DNA of 64,000 bases from an uncultured beta proteobacterium. GTDB taxonomy: Bacteria > Pseudomonadota > Gammaproteobacteria > Burkholderiales > Burkholderiaceae_C. The stretch is from positions 22,418 to 86,417 of the forward strand of contig CAIVLG010000267.1 in the NCBI GenBank assembly GCA_903906695.1. Direction: 5' to 3'. Positions 20,498 to 30,882 of the stretch are shown piece by piece (position 1 is the first letter of the stretch; every line of letters starts with the position of its first letter). Below the pieces are notes generated by a model that was given only the letters and a program-made list of their open reading frames with translations, was not told the DNA's origin and did not search any database. A program made the translations under genes and the position numbers.

Positions 20498-20794
20498 ATG
20501 AACCTCGAAGCCTGCACCGAAGCCATTCGCACCAAAGTCGGTTCTGACAGCGGACTTGCCGCCACCCTCAAATTTGACTGCGGTGCCGATGGCGTCATTT
20601 ATATCGACGGCAAATCCACTCCCAACACAGTGAGCAACAGCGCCGGGGAGGCCGATTGCACGGTCGGCATCACACTGGAAAACTTGAACGCCATGCTGGC
20701 CGGCGATCTTGAACCCGCCAACGGTTTCATGATGGGAAAACTCAAGGTCACGGGTGACATGAGTGTGGCCATGCGCCTGCAGCGCGTCATCTGA
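20498..20794 (+). CDS. SCP2 sterol-binding domain protein
   Basis: CGADGVIYIDGKSTPNTVSNSAGEADCTVGITLENLNAMLAGDLEPANGFMMGKLKVTGDMSVAMRLQ. Confidence 0.9.
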   Translation: MNLEACTEAIRTKVGSDSGLAATLKFDCGADGVIYIDGKSTPNTVSNSAGEADCTVGITLENLNAMLAGDLEPANGFMMGKLKVTGDMSVAMRLQRVI

Positions 20795-20815
20795 ATCTGG
20801 CTGCGGATCCAAGGC

Positions 20816-21295
20816 GTGGCGACGTCCACCCGCTCGAAAGCTTCACAGGCGCAAGCCGTTGTCGACGCGCACCGCGATGAGGGCGCTTCGGAGCTATTTG
20901 GTATTACCGAATTGTGCAGAGAGTTCGGCATCACCCTGCGCGCCCTTCGGTTTTACGAAGACAAGGGGCTTCTGGCGCCCCGACGCGTCAACGGAGCGCG
21001 GGTCTACACGCGACGCGACCGGGCCCGGCTGGCCCTGATACTGCGTGCTAAAGACATCGGATCCCCGCTGTCCGAGATCAAGCGTTACCTTGACCTGTAC
21101 GGTGATCATGGGGAAGGTCGCGCCGAGCAGTTGCGCTACGTCATCAACCGCACCGATACCGCCATCAAGGAGTTGGAGCAGAAGCGCTCGCAAATCGATG
21201 ACACGCTGGCTGAATTGCGCGTCATCAATGCCAGTTGCCGCGGACATCTGGCGGCACGGCGCAGCGGCGAAAAGAATCCAAGCCAAACGGTCTAG
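20816..21295 (+). CDS. MerR family transcriptional regulator
   Basis: FGITELCREFGITLRALRFYEDKGLLAPRRVNGARVYTRRDRARL winged-HTH; GTG start. Confidence 0.9.
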   Translation: MATSTRSKASQAQAVVDAHRDEGASELFGITELCREFGITLRALRFYEDKGLLAPRRVNGARVYTRRDRARLALILRAKDIGSPLSEIKRYLDLYGDHGEGRAEQLRYVINRTDTAIKELEQKRSQIDDTLAELRVINASCRGHLAARRSGEKNPSQTV

Positions 21296-21298
21296 AAT

Positions 21299-21589
21299 TT
21301 GTCCCAATTCCGGATCGGCGTTGACATGGTGAATAAAGTTACTCAAATAGTTTCTGACAAGGCGTCTGCAGAGCCAGACACCGAAGTCGATCATCCTTAT
21401 GCGGCGACCGATCCGATACCCGTCCCTGAGGCAGTCGAGTCTGATACCGACACGTCATGGGATCTGTGGCAAGACCTGAGCACAGAAAGACCGGAACCAG
21501 AGGCGCATGCCAACAGCGCGTTCGCCCCTACCATGCCCGACACGCTGCCCCTTTCACTCGTTCCTGACACGCCGAAACGACGCCCCTGA
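21299..21589 (+). CDS. Short acidic hypothetical protein
   Basis: 96-aa ORF fills the gap after merR; no domain recognised; start may be the ATG at 21326. Confidence 0.35.
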   Translation: MSQFRIGVDMVNKVTQIVSDKASAEPDTEVDHPYAATDPIPVPEAVESDTDTSWDLWQDLSTERPEPEAHANSAFAPTMPDTLPLSLVPDTPKRRP

Positions 21590-21591
21590 CT

Positions 21592-22785
21592 TCAGTTTGA
21601 CTCGTCCTGCGGCGGCAGAAACAGGGACTGCAGGTCGTTCAAGAAGTCAAAGCCTCGCACACTGGGTTTGACGCTTTCCAGATCGCGCTCGATCCAGCCT
21701 TTTCTTTCAGCTTCTTGCAGACCGATTTCAATGGCCGACAGCGGCAGCCCTGTGCGTTCGTGAAACTGCCGCAACGCAAAACCATCTTTCAGCCGCAGCG
21801 CGTTGAGCATGAACTCGAATGAAAGGTCGGCACGAGTGACTTGCACCTCCTGCGCCAGGCAGTGGCCTTCGAGCGCCTTCTGCATGTACAACATGGGTTC
21901 TCTAAAACGCACTTGCCGCACGATGCGATGGGCAAAGCTGAGCTTGCTGTGGGCACCAGCGCCAAGGCCCAGATAATCTCCAAACTGCCAGTAATTCAGG
22001 TTATGCCAGCAACGATGGCCTGGCCTGGCATAGGCCGACACCTCATAGCGCTGCAGGCCGGCCTGCGTGGTCATGTCGGTAATCAGGTCCAGCATCTCAT
22101 AGGCGCTGTCGTCGTCAGGGATCTGTGGCGGAAATTTGGCAAAGTAGGTGTTGGGCTCAATCGTCAGGTGATAGATTGAAATATGTGGTGGCGCCGAAGC
22201 CAACGCAGTTGTCATGTCGTCTCTTAAGTCCGCCAGCGTCTGGCCGGGCAGTGCGTACATGATGTCCAGGTTGAAAGTGTCGAAGACTCGCGCCGCTTCT
22301 TCCACCGCTGCCAAAGCCTGAGCGCGATCGTGAATACGGCCCAACACTTTCAGGAAATCATCGTTAAAACTCTGCACCCCTACTGAAAGGCGGGTCACGC
22401 CAGCGGAGCGGAAGGCCTTGAATCGGCCTTTCTCGAAAGTGCCCGGATTGGCCTCCAGTGTGATCTCACAGGCCGGCGCGAGCGCAAGGCGAGCCCGAAT
22501 TCCTCCCAGGAGTTGATCGATCGCTTCGGGAGAAAACAGACTCGGCGTGCCGCCACCTAAGAAAATACTGTAAATTGTTCGTCCCCATAGCAGCGGCAGC
22601 GCCGCCTCCAGGTCAGCCATCAAGGCGTCGATGTAACGCTGCTGCGGCATTTCTGCCGGGCTTATCTCGTGCGAATTGAAATCACAATAAGGACACTTCC
22701 TGAGGCACCATGGGAGGTGAACATACAGCGACAGCGGCGGCAGGGCCGTCAACTGCAGCGTTCCTGAATTGGTGTCTGACCCCAA
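21592..22785 (-). CDS. hemW: Radical SAM heme chaperone HemW (HemN-like)
   Basis: LYVHLPWCLRKCPYCDFNSHE, FLGGGTPSLFSPEAI; annotated start is TTG inside a repeat fragment. Confidence 0.93.
   Translation of the reverse strand: MGSDTNSGTLQLTALPPLSLYVHLPWCLRKCPYCDFNSHEISPAEMPQQRYIDALMADLEAALPLLWGRTIYSIFLGGGTPSLFSPEAIDQLLGGIRARLALAPACEITLEANPGTFEKGRFKAFRSAGVTRLSVGVQSFNDDFLKVLGRIHDRAQALAAVEEAARVFDTFNLDIMYALPGQTLADLRDDMTTALASAPPHISIYHLTIEPNTYFAKFPPQIPDDDSAYEMLDLITDMTTQAGLQRYEVSAYARPGHRCWHNLNYWQFGDYLGLGAGAHSKLSFAHRIVRQVRFREPMLYMQKALEGHCLAQEVQVTRADLSFEFMLNALRLKDGFALRQFHERTGLPLSAIEIGLQEAERKGWIERDLESVKPSVRGFDFLNDLQSLFLPPQDESN
22767..22785. repeat. Fragment of a REP-like unit (AATTGGTGTCTGACCCCAA)
   Basis: 19-bp exact reverse complement of 63897-63915. 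Confidence 0.85.
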
Positions 22786-22786
22786 T

Positions 22787-23386
22787 TTATAGCCAGCGCT
22801 CGCGCATCAGTTGCACCATGGTCTGCGCAGCCCGGCCGCGATGACTGTTGGCGTTCTTCAACTCTACCGGCAGTTGGGCAAAGGTTTTGCCAAACTCCGG
22901 GATATACATGACCGGATCAAATCCAAAGCCATTGCTGCCGGCGGGTTCGCGGCTGATGTCGCCGCTGACCCGGCCGACGGCAATCAAAGGTTCCGGGTCC
23001 TGTGCACAGCGCACCGCCACCAGGGTACTGACCATGGCGGCACGCCGATTGGGCTGATCGCGCATTTGTTCAAGCAGGACGCGAACGTTGTTGACATCGC
23101 CCTTTGGGTAGCCAAATTGCGTTGCGTAGTAAGCCGTATCCACGCCCGGCAAGCCACCGAAGGCGTCGACACACAAACCCGCATCGTCGGCCAGTGCCGG
23201 CAAGCCACTTAACTGGGCAGCATGCCGGGCCTTGGCCAAAGCGTTTTCGACAAAAGTGTGAAAGGGCTCCGCCGCTTCCGCAATACCCAGATCGCCCTGC
23301 GCAATCAATTCCAGCCCGAGAGGCGCCAGCATGGCGCGCAATTCCTTCAACTTGCCCTGATTGTTGGAGGCCAGAACAATCTTCAT
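22787..23386 (-). CDS. rdgB: XTP/dITP pyrophosphatase (RdgB/HAM1)
   Basis: [43 protein letters not shown]. Confidence 0.95.
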   Translation of the reverse strand: MKIVLASNNQGKLKELRAMLAPLGLELIAQGDLGIAEAAEPFHTFVENALAKARHAAQLSGLPALADDAGLCVDAFGGLPGVDTAYYATQFGYPKGDVNNVRVLLEQMRDQPNRRAAMVSTLVAVRCAQDPEPLIAVGRVSGDISREPAGSNGFGFDPVMYIPEFGKTFAQLPVELKNANSHRGRAAQTMVQLMRERWL

Positions 23387-24111
23387 GCGCTCAAGGAGTG
23401 CTTCTGAAGGGCCACGAGTTCGCCTATGCCTTTTTCGGCCAGCGCCAGCAGGATATCCATCTCGCGGCGTGAAAATGCCAGCCCCTCGGCGGTTCCCTGA
23501 ATCTCGACAAAATGACCCGCGCCCGTCATCACGACGTTCATATCGGTGTCACAGGTCGAGTCTTCGACGTACTCCAGATCGAGCAGCGGCGTACCCTGAA
23601 CCATGCCAACTGAAATAGCCGCCACATGGTCGCGAATCGGACTCTGCTCAATCTTGCCTTGCCGCAGCAACTTCGTCACCGCGTCCTGTGCCGCCACAAA
23701 CGCGCCCGTGATCGCCGCAGTGCGGGTTCCGCCGTCCGCCTGCAAGACGTCACAGTCCAGATGAATGGTGCGCTCCCCCAGGCGGGCGAGGTCAAAGACC
23801 GATCGCATGGAACGGCCAATGAGGCGCTGAATCTCCTGCGTTCGCCCGCTTTGTTTGCCGCGCGCTGCCTCGCGCTCGCTGCGGCTATGGGTGGCACGTG
23901 GCAGCATGCCGTATTCGGCGGTGACCCAACCCTCTGCCGTGCCCCTCTTGTGAGCCGGTACTTTTTCCTCAACCGACGCGGTACACAGGACCTTGGTGGC
24001 GCCGAATTCGACCAGCACCGATCCCTCAGCGTGAATCGTGTAGCTGCGCGTCATGCGCACCGAACGAAGCTGGTCCGCCAAGCGGTTGCCGCTTCTGACA
24101 AAATGACTCAT
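23383..24111 (-). CDS. rph: Ribonuclease PH
   Basis: [46 protein letters not shown]. Confidence 0.95.
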   Translation of the reverse strand: MSHFVRSGNRLADQLRSVRMTRSYTIHAEGSVLVEFGATKVLCTASVEEKVPAHKRGTAEGWVTAEYGMLPRATHSRSEREAARGKQSGRTQEIQRLIGRSMRSVFDLARLGERTIHLDCDVLQADGGTRTAAITGAFVAAQDAVTKLLRQGKIEQSPIRDHVAAISVGMVQGTPLLDLEYVEDSTCDTDMNVVMTGAGHFVEIQGTAEGLAFSRREMDILLALAEKGIGELVALQKHSLSA

Positions 24112-24124
24112 GAGACGATCTCCA

Positions 24125-25039
24125 TCAGGCCTTATTGGCCGCTGTTCGGCGTATCGCCTCGTTGATTTCCACGATCGCGCGCTCAATGTCCGCATCGTCC
24201 ATATCTTCCATCACAGGCACCGGCCGGGCGCCCTGGATGGTCGAGGCGAAGAAGCCGTCGCTTAAGGTTTCGGTTGAAACATTTTCCTGCGCGGATTCGA
24301 CATCGTCAGGAGTCTGCCACTCGATCGCGATAACGGTCACGTTATCACTGGTTTCCCCCCCGCTGCGAAGTGCGCTTTCGACCAGGTCCGGTACCGCATC
24401 GCTGACCGGTTTATGTCCCAAATGGTAAGTGATGTCTGCGTCACTGAGGCTGCTCCACAGACCGTCTGAACACAACATCAAACGATCGCCCTCCTGCAGT
24501 GCAAGCGGCCCGCTGATCTCAAACATCGGCCGCGTCGGCGAGCCCAGGCAGGTAAACAAAATATTGCGATTGCTTTGCTCGGGCGACATCGAACCGGTCG
24601 CACCGGTCTTCTGCTGTTCCACAAAAGAATGGTCCCGCGTGCGTACCAACAACGCTCCCTGGCGCACCAGATAGAGTCGGGAGTCACCACAGTGGATCCA
24701 TGTCACTGCGCCGGCCTGGACGACGGCCGCGACAACCGTGGTGCGGGGCGAGTCCAGCATATTCCTTTGCATCGCATATTGGAGAATCTTCCGGTGTGCC
24801 GCCGTCACTGCGGTGGTGAGGAACAGTGCCACATCAGGAAGCTCCGGCTTTGCCTCTTTTTGAAACATCGCCGAGATCACTTGCAGCGCCAGTTCCGCAG
24901 CGACTTCCCCCTGCGGGTGCCCTCCCATGCCATCGGTCAAGAAAAAGATTCCTGAGGCGCGCGTGTAGCAATACCCCATTCGATCTTCGTTGACCTCCCG
25001 CCCGCCTTTGCGACTGACCTGAAAGACGGCAAATTTCAT
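24125..25039 (-). CDS. PP2C-family serine/threonine phosphatase
   Basis: [46 protein letters not shown]. Confidence 0.93.
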   Translation of the reverse strand: MKFAVFQVSRKGGREVNEDRMGYCYTRASGIFFLTDGMGGHPQGEVAAELALQVISAMFQKEAKPELPDVALFLTTAVTAAHRKILQYAMQRNMLDSPRTTVVAAVVQAGAVTWIHCGDSRLYLVRQGALLVRTRDHSFVEQQKTGATGSMSPEQSNRNILFTCLGSPTRPMFEISGPLALQEGDRLMLCSDGLWSSLSDADITYHLGHKPVSDAVPDLVESALRSGGETSDNVTVIAIEWQTPDDVESAQENVSTETLSDGFFASTIQGARPVPVMEDMDDADIERAIVEINEAIRRTAANKA

Positions 25040-26043
25040 TTGACCCGTCCGGTCGCAGCGGTCGCTTTGATGACATTTTTCTTGGTATCCGTCACCATGG
25101 TGTCGAGTTTGAGCCGAACCTGTTCACCGACACTGAGTTTGGTATAGCGGCGCTCTCCTTCCCGACCCAGTTCCTTCTGCAAGGCAAATACCGACTGCGG
25201 TCTTGACAGTGGATCAAGCGACATGCACCACTCCACCACCTCGATCAGATTGTCCGAATAGACACCCCGCAAGCGCGTCAGGGCAATGGCGATGCGGTCC
25301 TTCTCCAGACGCTGCGGCGCCTCGTTCGGAGGGTACCCTTGCATGCAGGCGTAGATGCAGGCTCCGATGGCATAGATATCGGTCCAGGGCCCCATCGAGG
25401 TATCGCGCCGGTACATCTCAGGTGCGGCAAAACCGGGCGTATACATGGGTCGGATGAAATTGCCTTCCTTACTGAGAACTTCGCGTGCGGCACCGAAGTC
25501 GATCAGCACCGACTTGTTGTCATCGGTGATAAAAATATTGGCAGGTTTGATGTCCAGATGCAACATCTTGTGTTGATGAACAATTCTCAAGCCGCGCAAT
25601 ATTTCGTCGAACAGTGAGCGGATCGTCGATTCCCTGAATACCTTGGACTGTTTGAGATCGCGCGCCGTGATGATGAAATCCTGCAGGGAAGCACCCTCCA
25701 GATAATTCATCACCATGTACACAGTTTCGTTCTCCCGGAAAAAGTTCATCACACTGACCACCGAAGGGTGTGAGATCTGCGCCAGCGAACGGCCTTCTTC
25801 AAAAAAACTCTTCAGCCCAAGCCGGTACAGGGACAATTTTTCGGGCGGCACTTCAGGCAGCAAGGCGCCGGATTCCCGGGTGGCCAGCGATGCCGGCAGA
25901 TACTCCTTGATGGCAACCTGCTGACCGCTCGCATCCACCGCCAGATAAACCACCCCGAAGCCACCGGCAGCGACTTTGCGAACAATGCGATAACCACCAA
26001 TCATGGTATCGGGGGGTAGCGGTGCAGGTTTAACCTTGGCCAT
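25036..26043 (-). CDS. Serine/threonine protein kinase
   Basis: GYRIVRKVAAGGFGVVYLA, VAIKEY, LHLDIKPANIFI, LIDFGAAR; 4-nt overlap with the phosphatase. Confidence 0.94.
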   Translation of the reverse strand: MAKVKPAPLPPDTMIGGYRIVRKVAAGGFGVVYLAVDASGQQVAIKEYLPASLATRESGALLPEVPPEKLSLYRLGLKSFFEEGRSLAQISHPSVVSVMNFFRENETVYMVMNYLEGASLQDFIITARDLKQSKVFRESTIRSLFDEILRGLRIVHQHKMLHLDIKPANIFITDDNKSVLIDFGAAREVLSKEGNFIRPMYTPGFAAPEMYRRDTSMGPWTDIYAIGACIYACMQGYPPNEAPQRLEKDRIAIALTRLRGVYSDNLIEVVEWCMSLDPLSRPQSVFALQKELGREGERRYTKLSVGEQVRLKLDTMVTDTKKNVIKATAATGRVK

Positions 26044-26120
26044 AATTTTTGAATGAACAACCGCTACGTCTACATGAATCGGGTTATTCTCAAGTACATC
26101 CCATTGATAAGAGAGTCGAG

Positions 26121-27038
26121 ATGCCAGTTTACAGCATGACCGGTTACGCCAGCGCACAGCACAACGCTGGCAATTTCGCATCGGAGGCCGAATCCAAGCG
26201 TGGCTTGTCCGGGCATCTGGGTCTGGAAATCAGGTCCGTCAACAGCCGCTTTCTGGATCTGTCGTTTCGCCTGCCGGAGGAACTCCGACCGAGTGAGCCT
26301 GCGCTGCGCGAAATCATCAGCAAACGCGTCAAACGCGGCAAGATCGAAGTGCGCGCCTTCATCGAAAGCGGGTCCCAGAATTCGGTACCGGACCCCAATC
26401 CCCGATTGCTGCAGCGACTCAACGCGGTACAGGACACTGTCAAAGCGTGGTTGCCTGAGGCCAAACCTTTGAGCGTGGCAGACGTCATCCGCCTTAGCGT
26501 CAACGAAATTCAGTCCGGCCGCGATTGGTGCCAGGAAATTGTGCCGCTGGCCGAGCAGGCCCTCAATCAGTTGCTGATCGCGCGCCAGCGCGAGGGCGAA
26601 CGCCTGGGCGCTGTGATGCTGTCGCAGATCAGCCAGTTGCGAGCCCTGGCGGTCAGGGCCGGTCCCCTGGTACCGCAACTTGTAGCGCAGCAACGCCAGC
26701 GCTTCATGGACCGCTGGAAAGAGGCCATGGAAATGACCGATGCCGGCAATCTTCCTGAAATGGCGCAGGACCGGGCCCTGGCAGAAGCCACTGCGTTTGC
26801 GATTCGAATCGACGTCGCAGAGGAAATCGCACGCCTTGCCTCGCATCTCGACGAAATCGAGCGCCTGATCAACAAGGGCGGGGAAATGGGCAAGCGGCTC
26901 GATTTTCTGATCCAGGAATTGCATCGCGAAGCCAACACCATGGGCTCCAAATCAGCGGCGCTCGAACTGACCCATTTGTCAGTCGACATGAAGGTGCTGA
27001 TCGAGCAGTTGCGCGAGCAGGTGCAAAACATAGAATAG
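26121..27038 (+). CDS. YicC family protein
   Basis: MPVYSMTGYASAQ; LEIRSVNSRFLDLSFRLPEELR; KRLDFLIQELHREANTMGSKS. Confidence 0.95.
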   Translation: MPVYSMTGYASAQHNAGNFASEAESKRGLSGHLGLEIRSVNSRFLDLSFRLPEELRPSEPALREIISKRVKRGKIEVRAFIESGSQNSVPDPNPRLLQRLNAVQDTVKAWLPEAKPLSVADVIRLSVNEIQSGRDWCQEIVPLAEQALNQLLIARQREGERLGAVMLSQISQLRALAVRAGPLVPQLVAQQRQRFMDRWKEAMEMTDAGNLPEMAQDRALAEATAFAIRIDVAEEIARLASHLDEIERLINKGGEMGKRLDFLIQELHREANTMGSKSAALELTHLSVDMKVLIEQLREQVQNIE

Positions 27039-27047
27039 GCACCCTCC

Positions 27048-27668
27048 ATGGACTACCCCGGAAATCTGTTTGTCGTGGCGGCCCCGAGCGGCGCCGGAAA
27101 ATCAAGCCTGGTCAAGGCCCTGCTCGAACTTGACGCCCATGTGCAACCGTCGGTATCACACACGACGCGCGCTCCCCGAGGACAGGAAAAACACGGGCGC
27201 GAGTATTTTTTCGTCTCCGACGCGGAATTCGACACCATGGTAAAGACCGATGCCTTCCTTGAATGGGCATCTGTCCACCAGCACCGCTACGGCACTTCCA
27301 AAAAGGCAATTGAGGACCGGATGGCGCAGGGCGCCGACGTCATTCTTGAGATCGATTTTCAAGGCGCCCTGCAAGTCAAGAAAATCTTCACCAACGCCGT
27401 CACCATCTTCATCCTGCCGCCAAGTTGGGAAGAACTTCGCGCGCGCCTGGAGCGTCGCGGCGAAGACACTTCCGAGGTCATCGAACTGCGGCTCAAAAAC
27501 GCAGCCCTTGAAGTGGCTCAGGTCCACCAATTCGACTTCGTTATAATCAACGAACTGTTTGACCGCGCGCTTTTTGACCTGAAGGCGATCGTTCACTCCC
27601 AGCGGCTCAAGTTCTCGGCGCAACGTCGCGCCAGGGTTGAAACCTTCAAGGCTTTGCACATTCCCTAG
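27048..27668 (+). CDS. gmk: Guanylate kinase
   Basis: [40 protein letters not shown]. Confidence 0.97.
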   Translation: MDYPGNLFVVAAPSGAGKSSLVKALLELDAHVQPSVSHTTRAPRGQEKHGREYFFVSDAEFDTMVKTDAFLEWASVHQHRYGTSKKAIEDRMAQGADVILEIDFQGALQVKKIFTNAVTIFILPPSWEELRARLERRGEDTSEVIELRLKNAALEVAQVHQFDFVIINELFDRALFDLKAIVHSQRLKFSAQRRARVETFKALHIP

Positions 27669-27697
27669 TGCATTTCACCGATCTCCTGGAGATTTAG

Positions 27698-27901
27698 ATG
27701 GCTCGTATTACCGTTGAAGACTGTTTGTTGCAGATTCCGAATCGTTTCCAGCTGGTATTGGCCGCGACCTACCGTGCGCGCATGCTGAGTCAGGGCCACG
27801 CACCCAAGGTCACCAGCAAGAACAAGCCGGGCGTCACGGCCCTGCGTGAAATCGCTGCCGGCAAGATCGGTCTGGAAATGCTCAAAAAGGTTCCTCTTTA
27901 A
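27698..27901 (+). CDS. rpoZ: RNA polymerase omega subunit
   Basis: [30 protein letters not shown]; downstream of gmk. Confidence 0.96.
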   Translation: MARITVEDCLLQIPNRFQLVLAATYRARMLSQGHAPKVTSKNKPGVTALREIAAGKIGLEMLKKVPL

Positions 27902-27921
27902 CGACTTTTCAAGTCTGCCAT

Positions 27922-27945
27922 AGGCGCCGCCAGCGGCGCCTTTTT
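27922..27945 (+). terminator. Intrinsic terminator after rpoZ
   Basis: AGGCGCCGC-CA-GCGGCGCCT followed by TTTT. Confidence 0.75.
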
Positions 27946-27988
27946 GTTTGATCGCGGCAACATTTGGCCTGCGCGCTATATTCGGGGG

Positions 27989-30268
27989 GTGAGTACCGCG
28001 CTCAAAACACCCTCCAGCAAAAACCCGGTCGCAGACAGACCAGATGCTGCCGTGCGCTCTTCGAGCCCTGCCGCGGCCAACGCCGCTGCAGCGAGCTTCG
28101 CGAGCCTGACAGCCAAACTCGACTACCTGTCTCCATCTGAACTCGAACAGGTCAGGACTGCCTACCGTTTTGCTGATCAGGCTCACCTCGGACAAATCCG
28201 CAACAGCGGCGAACCCTACATTACGCATCCGATTGCCGTTGCCGCCCAATGCGCCGAATGGAAACTCGATGCCCAGGCGCTGATGGCGGCGCTGCTACAC
28301 GACGCACTCGAAGACTGCAGCGTCACAAAAATTGAATTGGTTGAACACTTTGGTCCGGCCGTGGCGGACCTGGTCGATGGCCTGACCAAGCTCGACAAGT
28401 TGCAGTTCAATACACGCGAAGAAAACCAGGCCGAGTCATTTCGAAAAATGCTGCTGGCCATGTCCCGGGACATTCGCGTCATCCTGATCAAATTGGCCGA
28501 CCGGACCCACAACATGCGAACCCTGTCCGATGTGCCACGTGAAAAATGGGCACGCATTGCGTCAGAAACGCTGGATGTCTACGCACCGATCGCTCACCGC
28601 CTGGGACTGAACCAGACCTACCGTGAATTGCAAAATCTGGCGTTTCGTCATTTGCGGCCCTGGCGCTTCGCCGTCCTGTCCAAGGCGGTGGCGAAGGCCC
28701 GCAGCCGGCGCAGAGACCTGATCCAGAAAGTGCATAAAGAAGTTGAAGCAGCATTCGCCACCAGCGGCATGCAAGTCAAAATCAGCGGGCGTGAAAAGAC
28801 CCTTTATTCCATTTACAAGAAGATGGATGAAAAGCACCTGAGCTTTGCCCAGGTGACCGACATTTATGGGTTTAGGGTTCTGGTGCCCGGCGTGATTGAC
28901 TGCTATACCGCGCTTGGCACCTTGCACCAGATGTACAAACCGGTCCCTGGACGCTTCAAGGACCACATTGCCATCGGCAAACTCAACGGCTACCAATCCT
29001 TGCATACCACCCTGGTCGGCCCCTCGAGCATCAGCGTGGAGTTTCAGGTCCGTACCGAGGCCATGAACATCGTTGCCGAATCGGGCGTGGCAGCCCACTG
29101 GTTGTACAAAGTGAACAATCCATCCGAAGCGAGCCTGGGCGACCGGCTCGGTTCAAAGTGGTTACAGTCGCTGCTCGACATCCAGGACGAGACGCGCGAT
29201 GCGGCGGAATTCTGGGACCATGTCAAGGTCGATCTGTTTCCGGATGCAGTCTATGTCTTTACGCCGAAAAGTCAGATCATGGCCTTGCCGCGAGGGGCCA
29301 CAGTGGTTGACTTTGCGTACTCGATTCACAGCAACGTCGGCGACAGAACGCAGGGCGCGAAGATCAACGGGGAGCCAGTGCCGCTGCGCACCGAACTCAA
29401 GAACGGCGATGTGATTGAAATCGTCACCGCCGCCGACGCCACACCGAACCCGAACTGGCTCAGTTTTGTAAGAACCGCACGCGCACGCTCCAAAATCCGC
29501 CAGCACCTGAAGACGCTGGCACTGGCCGACTCGGAGGGCTTGGGTGAAGTGATGCTGACACAGGCGCTGCGGGCCGAAGGCATTGACAAGACGATCGAGG
29601 AAACGGCCAAGAACAAGCTGATCTGGGACAAGCTGCTGCGTTTCAGCGGCAACAAGAGTCGCTCCGAACTCTTGACCGATATTGGATTGGGCAAACGCAT
29701 CGCGAGCATTGTCGCCAAGCGGCTGCGCGCACTGCTGACCGACAGCGGCGAAAAGCCCGATGCCGTCCTGCTGACGCGTGAGCGCTTTGCCATGCGCCAG
29801 TCCGGATCACAAGGTGGCGTAATGCTCGATGGCAGCGAAAATGCCTCGGTTTCCTATGCCCGGTGTTGTCGACCGGTTCCCGGTGACACCATTGTCGGCT
29901 ACCTCGGACGCGGCGAAGGTTTGATCGTGCATAACGACAGTTGCACGGTTGCCAAGAAACTCAAACACAAGGACAGTGAACGCTTCATCGAGGTCGAGTG
30001 GTCCGACGAGCCGGTTCGAGCCTTTGAGACCGAAGTGCTGGTCAGGGTCACCGATGGCAAGGGGGTGTTGGCCAGAGTCGCTGCCGCCCTGACAAGCGCC
30101 GAGGCCGACATCACCCACGTCAACATGGAAAATGAAGCAGCACAGGATGCCACCGATTTGCGCTTTCGTATTGCCGTACGCGATCGCAACCAGCTCGATG
30201 CCGCGCTGCGCAACTTAAGAAAGACCGCTTCGGTTCTCAAAGCAGAACGGGTCAGTAACGCGGCGTGA
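27989..30268 (+). CDS. spoT: Bifunctional (p)ppGpp synthetase/hydrolase (SpoT/Rel-type)
   Basis: Hydrolase motif LLHDALEDC; RFKD motif in PGRFKDHIAIGKLNGYQSLHT; TGS and ACT regions; GTG start preferred because the upstream ATG at 27944 sits in the rpoZ terminator. Confidence 0.93.
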   Translation: MSTALKTPSSKNPVADRPDAAVRSSSPAAANAAAASFASLTAKLDYLSPSELEQVRTAYRFADQAHLGQIRNSGEPYITHPIAVAAQCAEWKLDAQALMAALLHDALEDCSVTKIELVEHFGPAVADLVDGLTKLDKLQFNTREENQAESFRKMLLAMSRDIRVILIKLADRTHNMRTLSDVPREKWARIASETLDVYAPIAHRLGLNQTYRELQNLAFRHLRPWRFAVLSKAVAKARSRRRDLIQKVHKEVEAAFATSGMQVKISGREKTLYSIYKKMDEKHLSFAQVTDIYGFRVLVPGVIDCYTALGTLHQMYKPVPGRFKDHIAIGKLNGYQSLHTTLVGPSSISVEFQVRTEAMNIVAESGVAAHWLYKVNNPSEASLGDRLGSKWLQSLLDIQDETRDAAEFWDHVKVDLFPDAVYVFTPKSQIMALPRGATVVDFAYSIHSNVGDRTQGAKINGEPVPLRTELKNGDVIEIVTAADATPNPNWLSFVRTARARSKIRQHLKTLALADSEGLGEVMLTQALRAEGIDKTIEETAKNKLIWDKLLRFSGNKSRSELLTDIGLGKRIASIVAKRLRALLTDSGEKPDAVLLTRERFAMRQSGSQGGVMLDGSENASVSYARCCRPVPGDTIVGYLGRGEGLIVHNDSCTVAKKLKHKDSERFIEVEWSDEPVRAFETEVLVRVTDGKGVLARVAAALTSAEADITHVNMENEAAQDATDLRFRIAVRDRNQLDAALRNLRKTASVLKAERVSNAA

Positions 30269-30269
30269 A

Positions 30270-30827
30270 TCAGGCGCCGGGCGGACCGGGGTATTGCACC
30301 GCAATCACCTCGATTTCGACGGTCCCGGCAGGTGTCGCCAGTTGCAACACATCACCAAGTCGGCTTTTCAACAAGCTTTTGGCGATCGGCGAGACCCAGC
30401 TCACTTGATCCTTGGAACTATCCACCTCGTCGACGCCCAGAATCGTGACCTTGCGCTGCCGGCCCTGGTTGTCGGCATAGGTGACGGTGGCACCAAAAAA
30501 AATCTGCTCGCTGCCATGGTGGATTGCAGGTTCAACGACCTCGGCGATGGCCAGTCTCTTGGTCAGAAAGCGGATGCGTCGGTCGATCTCGCGCAAGCGC
30601 TTCTTGCCATAGTGGTAATCACCATTTTCGGAACGATCACCATTGCTCGCGGCCCAGTGCACGATCTCCACGACCTTGGGTCGCTCCTGATCCATCAGAT
30701 TCAGCAGCTCTGCGCGAATGCTGGCGTAACCACCGGCAGTGATGTAGTTCTTCTCGCTGGCCGCGGCAGCAAGCGGCTGCAGATCATCCTCCGGATCGTC
30801 AATTTCTTTGGTAAAAGCCTTGCTCAT
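30270..30827 (-). CDS. greB: Transcription elongation factor GreB
   Basis: NYITAGGYASIRAELLNLMDQERPKVVEIVHWAASNGDRSENGDYHYGKKRLREIDRRIRFL. Confidence 0.95.
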   Translation of the reverse strand: MSKAFTKEIDDPEDDLQPLAAAASEKNYITAGGYASIRAELLNLMDQERPKVVEIVHWAASNGDRSENGDYHYGKKRLREIDRRIRFLTKRLAIAEVVEPAIHHGSEQIFFGATVTYADNQGRQRKVTILGVDEVDSSKDQVSWVSPIAKSLLKSRLGDVLQLATPAGTVEIEVIAVQYPGPPGA

Positions 30828-30882
30828 TTCAGTCTTGAAGTACGGCCTATTCTGCCTTATCCACTAGGCGACAATTGCGGCC

